The position numbers and the translations under genes were made by a program. From Pseudomonas sp. FP453 (GTDB lineage Bacteria; Pseudomonadota; Gammaproteobacteria; Pseudomonadales; Pseudomonadaceae): a stretch of DNA of 64,000 nt. The stretch spans positions 2,608,501-2,672,500 of the forward strand of contig NZ_CP117435.1 of the NCBI RefSeq assembly GCF_030687495.1, given 5' to 3'. How positions within the stretch are numbered: the stretch's first letter is position 1; each line of letters opens with the position of its first letter. This document shows, piece after piece, positions 19,842 through 28,047 of this stretch. The notes under the pieces were generated by a model. It saw nothing but the letters and a program-made list of their open reading frames with translations, ran no database searches and was not told the origin of the DNA.

Positions 19842-20246
19842 ATGACAAAGGAAAAGTTGCTGGCCATGCCGGCGGATGACTACATGAATGCCGAACAGCA
19901 CGCTTTTTTTGAGCAGTTGCTGCAAGACATGAAAGTGGAACACCACGAGCGCATTGAACAGAACCGTATCGCCATTGAAAGCCTGGACACCCCGGCCGAC
20001 CCGGCTGACGCCGCTTCCGTCGAAGAAGAGCGCACCTGGCTGGTGAATGCCATCGACCGCGACCAGCGCATGCTGCCGCAACTTGAGCGTGCACTTGAGC
20101 GTATCAAGGAAGATTCCTTTGGCTGGTGTGATGACAGCGGCGAGCCTATCGGCCTCAAGCGCCTGCTGATCAGCCCGACCACCAAGTACTGCATCGAAGC
20201 GCAAGAGCGCCACGAGCAGATCGACAAGCACCAGCGCCAAGCCTGA
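19842..20246 (+). CDS. DksA/TraR-family protein with a partial zinc finger
   Basis: 134 residues with the coiled-coil and globular arrangement of DksA, which enters the RNA polymerase secondary channel and alters rRNA and stress promoters with ppGpp. The coiled-coil tip carries an acidic pair within SLDTPADPADAAS. The finger reads CDDSGEPIGLKRLL ... KYCIEAQERHE, so the second and fourth zinc cysteines are Ser and Ala. In Pseudomonas a zinc-independent paralogue (DksA2) is known to lack such cysteines and to work under zinc limitation; this gene may be its equivalent or another paralogue. The ATG at 19842 gives a normal length. Confidence 0.85.
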   Translation: MTKEKLLAMPADDYMNAEQHAFFEQLLQDMKVEHHERIEQNRIAIESLDTPADPADAASVEEERTWLVNAIDRDQRMLPQLERALERIKEDSFGWCDDSGEPIGLKRLLISPTTKYCIEAQERHEQIDKHQRQA

Positions 20247-20330
20247 TGCGCTGAAGCTGGGGGGCGCAGACGTGGCCCCCAGGCAATACCCGTTACGCCC
20301 CGTCTATTGATCTGCTGCAAGCTACCCCAC

Positions 20331-20357
20331 TAAAGGCCCATGGATAATGGCCAGATA
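20331..20357 (+). promoter_or_regulatory. Candidate FliA (sigma-28) promoter of the chemotaxis receptor
   Basis: TAAA (20331-20334), 15 bases, then GCCAGATA (20350-20357) approximates TAAA-N15-GCCGATAA with an inserted A. Flagellar sigma control is common for chemotaxis receptors. Its position favours translation from the ATG at 20406. Confidence 0.35.
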
Positions 20358-20405
20358 GTGGCGTTTAATGCAGCGACAATAATGACAAACAGTGGGGTAA
20401 CGACG

Positions 20406-22010
20406 ATGGCTGGAGACGGATCTCTGATGGGCGCAGCAGTGCCACCGCAAACGGTGGCGCGCGGGCTGCCCGGCTGGCTGACGCCGCTCTTGCAGAGCAC
20501 CGCCCTGGTGCTGATCCTGTTGGGCCTGGTGTTTGCCGGCCTGCCGCTGTACCTCTGCCTGCCACTGGTTTTGCTGGTGACCTGGCTGCCTCGCCTGAAA
20601 AGTCCTACGCCCGTTGTCGCGCAGTCCGCTGCCACGGACGCGATTGGCGAGTTGACGCGTGATTTGTCCCATACCACCAGCCATAACGCGCTGTCCGCTG
20701 CCGGCGTGGCCTACTCGGTCAAGCAACTGGCCGCTCGCCTGCAATCGCAGTTGAGCGCGGCCAAACAGATCGTCAGCAGCGCCGAAGTGATGATCGGCAC
20801 CGAGCAGGTCACGTCCCAGCTCAGCCGCCAGGCGCTCGGTGCGGCCAGCCAGGCCCATCAGCGCAGCACCGAAGGGCGTGAGGTGCTGGCGCAGTCCATC
20901 ACGCGCATGCACCAGCTCAGCCAGCGTGCCAATGCCAGCCGTGAATTGATCGAAGCCTTGAGCCAGCGCAGTGAGGAAATCCAGCGGGTGACCCTGGTCA
21001 TCCAGTCCATCGCCAGCCAGACCAATCTGTTGGCCTTGAACGCGGCGATTGAAGCGGCGCGGGCCGGTGAGCATGGTCGTGGGTTTGCCGTGGTCGCCGA
21101 TGAGGTGCGCGGGTTGGCCGGGCGTACCGCCACGGCGACGGATGAAGTCGGGGTGATGGTCGCCGATATCCAGCAGCGCACGGCCCAGGTGGTGGAGCAG
21201 ATTCGCCAGTTGTCGGCCGACCTCAACACCGGTGTCGAGCAGGTGGAGCACGCCGGCGAGCAACTGTCGAACATCGCCAGCCTGGCGGCGGATGTGGAAG
21301 GGCAGGTCAACGAGATCGCCCAGGGCACCGACACCAACCGCACCCAGCTCGACAGCCTGTTCCATGCCGTGGAGCAAATGCGCAGCGACCTGGCCGTGAG
21401 TGACCAGCAAACCCGGCAACTGGCCGACGCCGCCGTGCAGATGGAAGGCCAGGCCGAAACCATCAGTGAGCGTCTGGCCGAAGTCGGGCTGGATGACTAT
21501 CACCAGCGCATCTACGACCTCGCCCGTGAAGGCGCGAGTCGTATCGCCGCGCAGTTCGAGGCCGATGTGCTGCAAAACCGCATCAGCCTGGAGGACTTGT
21601 TCGACCGCAGCTACACGCCAATCCCGAACACGCGGCCGAGCAAGTACCACACGCGCTTCGACGGATACACCGACCAGGTGCTACCGGGGATCCAGGAGGC
21701 GTTGCTGCCGCGTCACGAGGGCTTGGTGTTCGCCATTGCCTGCACGCCGCAAGGCTATGTACCGACGCACAACAAGGCGTTTGCCCAAGCCTTGACCGGC
21801 GATGCCCAGGTGGACGCGGTGCAGAATCGCACCAAGCGCAAGTTCGAGGACCGCACCGGGATTCGCTGTGGCAGCCATCAGCAGGCAGTATTGCTCCAGA
21901 CCTACACCCGCGATACCGGCGAGTTGATGCATGACCTGTCGGTGCCGATCATGGTCAAGGGCCGGCACTGGGGTGGGTTGCGACTGGGGTACAAGCCGGA
22001 AGGCGTGTAG
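20406..22010 (+). CDS. Methyl-accepting chemotaxis protein without periplasmic sensor
   Basis: About 534 residues. Two closely spaced hydrophobic stretches (about 25-60) leave no room for a periplasmic ligand domain. The cytoplasmic signalling domain includes the highly conserved hairpin ([20 protein letters not shown], then [15 protein letters not shown], about 205-240). A further C-terminal domain of ~150 residues follows (about 380-534; ...[20 protein letters not shown]..., [32 protein letters not shown]). This type of C-terminal domain suggests sensing inside the cell. I prefer ATG 20406, behind TGGGGT; an in-frame ATG at 20340 would overlap the putative promoter. Confidence 0.85.
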   Translation: MAGDGSLMGAAVPPQTVARGLPGWLTPLLQSTALVLILLGLVFAGLPLYLCLPLVLLVTWLPRLKSPTPVVAQSAATDAIGELTRDLSHTTSHNALSAAGVAYSVKQLAARLQSQLSAAKQIVSSAEVMIGTEQVTSQLSRQALGAASQAHQRSTEGREVLAQSITRMHQLSQRANASRELIEALSQRSEEIQRVTLVIQSIASQTNLLALNAAIEAARAGEHGRGFAVVADEVRGLAGRTATATDEVGVMVADIQQRTAQVVEQIRQLSADLNTGVEQVEHAGEQLSNIASLAADVEGQVNEIAQGTDTNRTQLDSLFHAVEQMRSDLAVSDQQTRQLADAAVQMEGQAETISERLAEVGLDDYHQRIYDLAREGASRIAAQFEADVLQNRISLEDLFDRSYTPIPNTRPSKYHTRFDGYTDQVLPGIQEALLPRHEGLVFAIACTPQGYVPTHNKAFAQALTGDAQVDAVQNRTKRKFEDRTGIRCGSHQQAVLLQTYTRDTGELMHDLSVPIMVKGRHWGGLRLGYKPEGV

Positions 22011-22021
22011 GGGGGCGGGGT

Positions 22022-22252
22022 TCAGGAGGTCAGCGCGCCTGAATCGACGGCGGTCTTGAGCGCCTTGGCGGCTTCCTTGCCCGCGATGGCGGCGGCGTCT
22101 GCGGTCTTGAACCAACGGTCCTTTTCCACCTGGTGCGTGGTGACAGCCTTCAGCGGCGGCTTGGCGCGCATCACGATGACCGCTTGAAACTCCCCGTCCA
22201 CTTCCCTGGCGTCGCCATGGATGAAAAATTCACCAATATCAAATTCCGTCAC
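22022..22252 (-). CDS. Small conserved hypothetical protein
   Basis: 76 residues from a GTG at 22252, chosen because AAGGGAAGG lies at ribosome-binding distance and the frame then starts VTEFDIGEFFIHGD. The protein is soluble and ends in an Ala/Lys-rich helix (AAAIAGKEAAKALKTAVDSG). No known domain recognised. It is convergent with the chemotaxis receptor, 11 bases between stops. Confidence 0.6.
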   Translation of the reverse strand: MTEFDIGEFFIHGDAREVDGEFQAVIVMRAKPPLKAVTTHQVEKDRWFKTADAAAIAGKEAAKALKTAVDSGALTS

Positions 22253-22362
22253 GTATAGCCTTCCCTTCAAGGTAACTGCACTGATGAAACCTGACCCGCA
22301 GGGGGCAAACTTCAATGGACGGGCCAGTATGGCAGTTGTTGGCGGGCGGCGGCGCAGTAAAG

Positions 22363-22638
22363 TCAGCCAGGTGACGAAACGATTGCGCCATGGGGGTCAT
22401 ACAGGCTGGCTTCCAGTTCCTTGGCCAGTTTGCAGGCCCGGATATGGTCGCTGCGAAAGCCTATGACCCGGCCACTGGTCACTTCGCGAATATGAAAGAA
22501 GTTCCGCCCGGCAGGTACAACTTGGTAAAGAACCGAATTCGAGTACCCACTGAGGCTTGGCAGGCAGTAGTATTGGCGCTCGTCTTGCCGGGATGAATGA
22601 GTGCTGGCAGACGCAGTGTTGTGTTGGCGTGGTTGCAT
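22363..22638 (-). CDS. Small conserved hypothetical protein (Pseudomonas)
   Basis: 91 residues. The ATG at 22638 has an excellent AAAGGAG Shine-Dalgarno sequence. The N-terminus is polar and probably disordered; the C-terminal half (VLYQVVPAGRNFFHIREV ... GFRSDHIRACKLAKELEA) forms a compact strand-helix unit that I have seen as short hypothetical proteins in fluorescent pseudomonads. Function unknown. Confidence 0.65.
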   Translation of the reverse strand: MQPRQHNTASASTHSSRQDERQYYCLPSLSGYSNSVLYQVVPAGRNFFHIREVTSGRVIGFRSDHIRACKLAKELEASLYDPHGAIVSSPG

Positions 22639-23034
22639 GGTCAGCTCCTTTCGGTCGATCGTCGTGACACGCCAGCAGCGTTTCAGGTGGTTTTGACCTG
22701 TGCTGCTGTTTTAGTATTGTCGTCGCCGGCCGATATTAGGTTCCATGCCAGGTATTTAGTTTTGTGTAGCCTGTCGGAAGCTACGCTTTTTAATAGGGTT
22801 ATTCTCTGAAGCGGGTCGCCCCGTATTCTCGGGTCGGCGAACCTGTGATTTGCTGTGATGCCTGGTGACCTTGCACAAGGTCCATCGAGTACGTCTGTAC
22901 TCGTCTTGGGGCGCAGCATCGGGAGTCTCTTCAGTTTTTTTCAATGAACAGGTTGTGTGATCGAGCCGTAACGGCCGTATTTTTGTGCTGTCCGCTCTGG
23001 CGGTCGGCACTTCTTTTGATGTGGGGGCGTTTCC
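22639..23034. other. 396-bp intergenic region, no gene seen
   Basis: It separates two divergent small genes. A perfect 7-base dyad CGAGTAC/GTACTCG with a four-base centre lies at 22886-22903, and the left part is AT-richer. Short frames on both strands here lack ribosome-binding sites and protein-like composition, so I leave them out. The dyad could be a regulator-binding site. Confidence 0.45.
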
Positions 23035-23505
23035 TTGGCAGTCAGTAATCTGGATATGCACGCGTTATTCGTGCTGGGTGATTTGCGCGCAAAGTTGGTC
23101 AAGCTGTTCCAATCCCGTTTTGTTTATGTCACTGAACAGACGCCGGAAGGTATTTACATCGCCGAGATTGATACCGAGACGGCGCTGGTGGTGGATGACA
23201 AACAGCGCCTGGAACTCAAGGTGGGTGACCATTTTCGCGCGGCGGTGTTGCCCAGTCGCGAAGGTGGCAAGTTTGAATTGAAGTTTCGCGATATCAAGTT
23301 GACGGTGTATGGCCTGGGTGATTACGCCTTTGTTTCCAGCACTGAAGGCCAGGGCATTGTGTTCAAGGAAGGCCACAGCGTGATGCTGGTGTTTGCCGCC
23401 AATGAGCAATTGCAGGAAGGCTTGACCAAGACCCTCAAGGCCGTGACCGGCAAGGCCGCCAAGTGGCGCAAGGGTGAACTCGTCACGTTCAAGGCCAGTG
23501 AGTGA
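23035..23505 (+). CDS. Conserved hypothetical protein
   Basis: 156 residues from a TTG at 23035, with GGGGGCG a few bases upstream; an internal ATG at 23056 (MHALFVLGDL) is a possible alternative. The sequence alternates beta-strand-like segments (GIYIAEIDTETALVVDD, KFELKFRDIKLTVYG, HSVMLVFAANEQL) and ends basic (KAAKWRKGELVTFKASE). There is no signal peptide or membrane helix. I recognise no family. It stands alone, 132 bases before a transport protein gene. Confidence 0.65.
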   Translation: MAVSNLDMHALFVLGDLRAKLVKLFQSRFVYVTEQTPEGIYIAEIDTETALVVDDKQRLELKVGDHFRAAVLPSREGGKFELKFRDIKLTVYGLGDYAFVSSTEGQGIVFKEGHSVMLVFAANEQLQEGLTKTLKAVTGKAAKWRKGELVTFKASE

Positions 23506-23637
23506 GTTGTAAACACCACGTGTAATCCGTATCTCCCGGAACCTCTACTACAGTTGAGTTGACTTAACTATTCAGAGGCTTCGCGCATTGGCAGCAAAGC
23601 CGTCCGCTGTTGCTGCGAAAACGCGAGGTACGCAGGC

Positions 23638-24654
23638 ATGAAGGGAATTAGAGCGCTGTTGGCCGTGTCGCTGACGACACTGAGCCTGTCGATGGTTTCA
23701 TTGCCGGTATCGGCCGCCCAGGCGCCGATTCATTTCGCCGACCTGAACTGGGAAAGCGGCAGCCTGATCACCGAAGTGCTGCGGGTTATCGTCGAAAAGG
23801 GCTATGACTTGCCCACCGACACCTTGCCGGGCACCACCATTACCCTGGAAACGGCCCTGGCCAAGAACGACATCCAGGTGATCGGCGAAGAGTGGGCCGG
23901 CCGCAGCCCGGTGTGGGTCAAGGCCGAGGCCGAAGGCAAAGTGGTGGGCCTGGGGGATACGGTCAAGGGCGCGACCGAAGGCTGGTGGGTGCCGGAGTAC
24001 GTGGTCAAGGGTGACCCGGCCAAGGGCCTCAAGCCACTGGCACCGGACCTCAAGCGCGTACAGGACCTGGCGCGCTACAAGGACGTGTTCAAGGATCCGG
24101 AGGCGCCCGGCAAGGGGCGCTTTCTCAACAGCCCGATCGGCTGGACCTCCGAGGTGGTCAACGCACAAAAGCTCAAGGCCTATGGCTTGAGTGACAGCTA
24201 CGTGAATTTCCGCAGCGGCTCGGGGGCGGCGCTGGATGCCGAGATTGCTTCGTCGATCCGCCGGGGCAAGCCGGTGCTGTTCTATTACTGGTCGCCGACG
24301 CCCTTGATGGGGCGCTACAAGTTGATCCAGCTGGAAGAGCCGGCCTTTGATGCCGATGCCTGGAAGACATTGACGGATGCCGATAACCCCAACCCCAGGC
24401 CGACGCGGTCGTTGGCGTCCAAGTTGAGTATTGGTGTGTCGACGCCGTTTCAGCAGGAACACCCGCAGATTGCTGCGTTTTTCACCAAGGTTGAGTTTCC
24501 CATCGAGCCGCTGAACAAGGCGTTGGCGACGATGAGTGAGAACCACACCGCGCCACGGGAAGTGGCGCAGGCATTTCTCAAGGAACACCCTGAGGTGTGG
24601 AAGGCGTGGTTGCCGGAGGATGTGGCGCAAAAGGTCGAGGCCAGCCTGAACTGA
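23638..24654 (+). CDS. Betaine/quaternary-amine-type ABC binding protein (OpuAC family)
   Basis: 338 residues with a Sec signal peptide cut after VSAA (about 27). The mature protein starts with the OpuAC pattern IHFADLNWESGSLITEVLRVI and contains the aromatic cage-like region EEWAGRSPVWVKAEAEG and the hinge-lobe segment RGKPVLFYYWSPTPLMG. These features fit substrate-binding proteins for glycine betaine, choline, carnitine or proline betaine. No permease or ATPase gene adjoins, so it must serve a transporter encoded elsewhere. A REPIN follows. Confidence 0.88.
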   Translation: MKGIRALLAVSLTTLSLSMVSLPVSAAQAPIHFADLNWESGSLITEVLRVIVEKGYDLPTDTLPGTTITLETALAKNDIQVIGEEWAGRSPVWVKAEAEGKVVGLGDTVKGATEGWWVPEYVVKGDPAKGLKPLAPDLKRVQDLARYKDVFKDPEAPGKGRFLNSPIGWTSEVVNAQKLKAYGLSDSYVNFRSGSGAALDAEIASSIRRGKPVLFYYWSPTPLMGRYKLIQLEEPAFDADAWKTLTDADNPNPRPTRSLASKLSIGVSTPFQQEHPQIAAFFTKVEFPIEPLNKALATMSENHTAPREVAQAFLKEHPEVWKAWLPEDVAQKVEASLN

Positions 24655-24684
24655 CCCGATTTTCCCGATGTGTGGTGAACAAAA

Positions 24685-24771
24685 TGTGGGAGCTGGCTTG
24701 CCTGCGATGGCATCGACTCGGTGTACCTGATGTACCGAGTTGTCTGCATCGCAGGCAAGCCAGCTCCCACA
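24685..24771. repeat. REPIN between convergent genes
   Basis: CTGGCTTGCCTGCGATG-type REP arms with a CGACTCGGTG/CACC-like internal palindrome. It lies between the ends of the binding protein and TonB receptor genes. Confidence 0.9.
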
Positions 24772-24808
24772 TGAGTTCAGCGCCCACAGGTTTCACTGCA
24801 TTCCAGGT

Positions 24809-26935
24809 CTAGAACCTGGTTTGTACGGCCAGCTCGAACGTTCTCGGCGACCCCAGGTAGTAAGCCGGTGAAACATGGGCAAACTCGGCATACACCTCGT
24901 TCGTCAGGTTGCGTACTCGCCCGGTCACCGAGGTGTGTTGATCTACCTTGTAGCGCAGGAACGTGCCAAACAACGTGTACGCCGGCACGCTCAGGGTGTT
25001 GGCGTTATCCGCATACACCTGCGCCACATACCGCGCATCCACACCGCCTTGCCAGTCCTCGGCAAAGTCATAGGTCAGCCACAGGTTGCCCACGCGCTTG
25101 GGTACGTTGGTCGGGGTGTTGCCCTTGCGTGACACCACCGCGCCGCTGGCGATCTTCTCGTTGAACTCGTCGTATTCGGCGTCCACCCAGGCGAAGTTGC
25201 CTTCGGCCAGCAACCGTGGGGTGATGCGCAATGAGCTGGCCAACTCGAGGCCTCGGGAGGTCTGTGCGCCCACGGGAATGCTGCTGGTCGGGTCCAGCGG
25301 GTCGGTGACGGCAAAGTCCTTGCGCTCGATCCGGTAGGCGGCAACGGTGGCCGAGCCGCGGCCGTCCAGGTAATCGAACTTGCTGCCCACTTCCCACTGC
25401 TTGCCGGTGGACACATCGAACACCTGGGTCGTGGTGGTCGGCTGCTCGGCGGCCGTGCTGTATTGCACGTAGACATTTGCCGAGGGGATGAACTGGTAGG
25501 TCAGGCCGACGCGTCCGGTCAACGGCTCCCAACGGCGTTTGAAGTGCCGCGGGTTGGTGGCGGTCACCGTGCTGTGGTTGGTGACATCCAGGTCGATGGC
25601 GTCATAGCGCAAGCCGGTCAGGAGTGAGAGTTTATCGGTAAGGCCCAGGCGGTTTTCCACGAACAGGGCACGGGTGGTGACCTCGTTGGTCTTGTCCTTG
25701 TTGACGCTGGGTCGGGTGCCCGGGATGGCATAGAAATGCCCCGGGTCGAAGTGGTTTGGGTCAACCGCGCTGTTCCCCGCAGCGCGCAGCGGGCTGCTGG
25801 TGGTGCTGTTGATTTTGTATTCGAAGCCGCCGGACCAGGTGGTCGCCAGGCCAAAGACGCTGGCGTCGTGGCGCAGCTCGAACTGGTTGCCATTCTGCTC
25901 GCCCTGATGGCGCACCTGATAGGCGGTCGAGCGGTTTACCGCGCTGTTGTCGGCGTTGTACTGGTAGGTTTCCAGGTTGCGGTAGTCGCGCTGGCTGTCG
26001 AGGTGATAGAGGGTGTTTTTCAACGTGGTACTGTCGTTGATCCGGTAGTCGATGATCGACCGCGCCCACAGGGTGCGCTGCTCATATCGGCCATCGGCGA
26101 CGTTGTAGTTGTTGAAGCGGTTGTGCCGGTCGATCTTTAACTCGCCCGCCTTGGGATTGAGCACCGGGGTGCCCCAGTAAGGGCTGTCCTCATGTTCGTC
26201 CTGGTATTCCAGGGCCAGGGTGTGGGACAGGTCCGGCGTGAGGTCGCTGAGCAGGGAAAACGCCAGGCTCCAGGCCTCGCGTTGATCGCGCTCGATGTAA
26301 CTGTGGTTGGTGTTGCGGCTCACATCCAGGCGCGCGTAGTGCTGCACCTCGGCGCCTGGCTCGGTGAGGGCGTGGTTGAGGCCGAAGGCGATGCCGGTGG
26401 TGTCGTAGCTGCCATAGCTGAGTTGGCCTTGCGCCGCCTGTTCTTCGCGGCCGGCGAGCTTGGTCACGTAGTTGAGCGAGCCGCCCACGGAGCCGGCACC
26501 GTTGATCAGCGAGGAGGGGCCGCCCACCAGTTCCACCCGGTCGTAGATCCACGCGTCCACCGGGCGGGCCAGGCCGGTCGCGACGTTGATCCCGTTGAAC
26601 ATCTGGGTGATCTGGCTGCTGGTAAAACCACGATAGGACACAAACCCGCCAAACCCAGGCGGGGCGCTGGCGTTGACGCCGGGCAGGGTGTTGGCCGCAT
26701 CGCGGAAGGTCTTGGCGCCGTGGCGTTCGATATCGTTGCGGTTGGCGATGGCCACCGACGCCGGGGTTTCCCGCACGCTGAGCCCAAGCCGCGAGGCCAT
26801 GCCGCTGGATTGATCCAGCGCCAGGCCGGGTTCGGCGCTTTGCTCGCCATCGATGGTGGTGGGCGCCAGCTCTAAGGCCCAGGCGCAGACAGGCAGGCAG
26901 CCGAACAGGCCCGCCAACAGGGGTAGATGTTTCAT
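24809..26935 (-). CDS. TonB-dependent outer-membrane receptor
   Basis: 708 residues with a signal peptide (cut near CAWA, 22), a plug domain (about 50-165; VRETPASVAIANRNDIE, YRGFTSSQITQMFNG, VELVGGPSSLINGAGSVGG) and a 22-strand barrel ending in the C-terminal aromatic LAVQTRF. It has no N-terminal STN signalling domain. The plug motifs put it with siderophore-type receptors. It lies 95 bases downstream of a DUF2946 gene in the same direction; DUF2946 proteins often neighbour copper or other metal receptors, so a metal chelate is a reasonable but unproven substrate. Confidence 0.88.
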   Translation of the reverse strand: MKHLPLLAGLFGCLPVCAWALELAPTTIDGEQSAEPGLALDQSSGMASRLGLSVRETPASVAIANRNDIERHGAKTFRDAANTLPGVNASAPPGFGGFVSYRGFTSSQITQMFNGINVATGLARPVDAWIYDRVELVGGPSSLINGAGSVGGSLNYVTKLAGREEQAAQGQLSYGSYDTTGIAFGLNHALTEPGAEVQHYARLDVSRNTNHSYIERDQREAWSLAFSLLSDLTPDLSHTLALEYQDEHEDSPYWGTPVLNPKAGELKIDRHNRFNNYNVADGRYEQRTLWARSIIDYRINDSTTLKNTLYHLDSQRDYRNLETYQYNADNSAVNRSTAYQVRHQGEQNGNQFELRHDASVFGLATTWSGGFEYKINSTTSSPLRAAGNSAVDPNHFDPGHFYAIPGTRPSVNKDKTNEVTTRALFVENRLGLTDKLSLLTGLRYDAIDLDVTNHSTVTATNPRHFKRRWEPLTGRVGLTYQFIPSANVYVQYSTAAEQPTTTTQVFDVSTGKQWEVGSKFDYLDGRGSATVAAYRIERKDFAVTDPLDPTSSIPVGAQTSRGLELASSLRITPRLLAEGNFAWVDAEYDEFNEKIASGAVVSRKGNTPTNVPKRVGNLWLTYDFAEDWQGGVDARYVAQVYADNANTLSVPAYTLFGTFLRYKVDQHTSVTGRVRNLTNEVYAEFAHVSPAYYLGSPRTFELAVQTRF

Positions 26936-27030
26936 GGTTGAATCCTGAAATACTTGGCTTGAAAACAACGCACCGCCGCGCGCACTCCCTCAGGGATGCA
27001 CTGCTCGGTGCAGCTCAGACAGCGAAGGGA

Positions 27031-27420
27031 TCAGGCGACAGCAGGTGGCGCACGCGGGTGCGCCGTGGGCCAGGTGAAGCGGGCAGGGATGTCAGCGGCC
27101 AGCACCACGGCAGGTGGTGGCGCATGGGGTTGGGGCAATACCGCCACATTCAGGCTGGAACTGAGGGCCGGGCCCATGCCGCCGCTGGAGCACAGCGGGC
27201 AACCGAACGCCTTGGCCAGGGTCGGCAGGCTCTCATCCGTGGAGTTGGCAGGGGCGGGCGCCTGGGTGCGCGGGTCCACCGTACAGAACTGGCCGCCGAT
27301 GCCGTTGAGCTGCATGCCGACCATCTGCCCGTGACCGATGCTGCAGGCGAACACATTGAACAGGACGCAGCAGTAGAGCATCCAGGCAATGAGTGAGCGG
27401 TCGGTGCGGGCGAATTTCAT
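27031..27420 (-). CDS. DUF2946-family membrane-associated protein
   Basis: 129 residues from ATG 27420. An N-terminal membrane helix (LIAWMLYCCVLFNVFACSIGHGQ) is followed by a conserved cysteine pair, QFCTVD and GCPLCSSGG, as in DUF2946. A His residue or metal-binding role through the CPLC motif is plausible. The tail is rich in Pro and Ala. It likely forms an operon with the downstream TonB receptor and suggests a link with metal handling. An upstream in-frame ATG at 27438 is possible. Confidence 0.72.
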   Translation of the reverse strand: MKFARTDRSLIAWMLYCCVLFNVFACSIGHGQMVGMQLNGIGGQFCTVDPRTQAPAPANSTDESLPTLAKAFGCPLCSSGGMGPALSSSLNVAVLPQPHAPPPAVVLAADIPARFTWPTAHPRAPPAVA

Positions 27421-27513
27421 GGGGCGGCACTTTACCATCAGCCGCCGACGAAATGCCTGCAAAAAAACGCAAGGCGACTATCCTCTTTCGGACTTTTCCA
27501 GGGAGAGCCAGCC

Positions 27514-27951
27514 ATGAGCTTTGTCATTGCGCGATGGATCGTCGGGGTGTTTACCTGCATCAGCATGGTCCACCTTTACTGGGCTGCCGGTGGCAAGCTC
27601 GGCAGCCTCGCCGCCATCCCCCAGCTGCCCGGCGAATTTGCCCGTGGGCCAAGGCCGGCGTTCAAGCCTTCGGCTCTGGGCACCTTGCTGGTGGCACTGG
27701 GCTTGGTGGCGATTGCGTTGCTCGTGTGCCTGCGCGCCGGTTTGTACTTTAGCGCGGTGTCCCATGGCGCGTTGCAGTGGGGGATCAGCGCGATAGCCCT
27801 GGTCATGTTTGCCCGGGCGATTGGCGATTCGGAGCTGGTGGGTTTTTTCAAGAAGGTCGGTGGTTCGCGGTTTGCCCGGCTGGATACGTATTTCTATTCG
27901 CCGCTGTGTTTGGTGCTGGGGGTGGGATTGCTGGTGGTGGCGTGGGGTTGA
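27514..27951 (+). CDS. DUF3995-family membrane protein
   Basis: 145 residues with four hydrophobic helices (about 5-25, 55-80, 85-105, 125-143). The start MSFVIARWIVGVFTCISMVH and the motif HLYWAAGGKLG match DUF3995, small four-helix proteins of unknown role. GGGAGA precedes the ATG. It is divergent from the DUF2946 gene with a 93-base shared upstream region. Confidence 0.8.
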   Translation: MSFVIARWIVGVFTCISMVHLYWAAGGKLGSLAAIPQLPGEFARGPRPAFKPSALGTLLVALGLVAIALLVCLRAGLYFSAVSHGALQWGISAIALVMFARAIGDSELVGFFKKVGGSRFARLDTYFYSPLCLVLGVGLLVVAWG

Positions 27952-27965
27952 AAACACACCCGCGC

Positions 27966-27985
27966 AAATAAAAACCGCTCTCATC
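27966..27985. promoter_or_regulatory. Probable Fur box before the ferrichrome-type receptor
   Basis: AAATAAAAACCGCTCTCATC differs at only a few positions from the common Fur target form AAATAAGAATCGTTCTCATT. It lies 62 bases before the receptor ATG, where Fur-iron would block transcription. Confidence 0.55.
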
Positions 27986-28047
27986 CTTGCCCGAACTGGC
28001 GAGCTGCCCGTCATGGTTAATAGACCCTCTATTACCCAGGACTTCCC

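Noticed and set aside
22597..22809. Small frame between the two hypothetical genes
   Set aside because: It overlaps the start and ribosome-binding site of the gene ending at 22363 on the other strand and has no start signal of its own.
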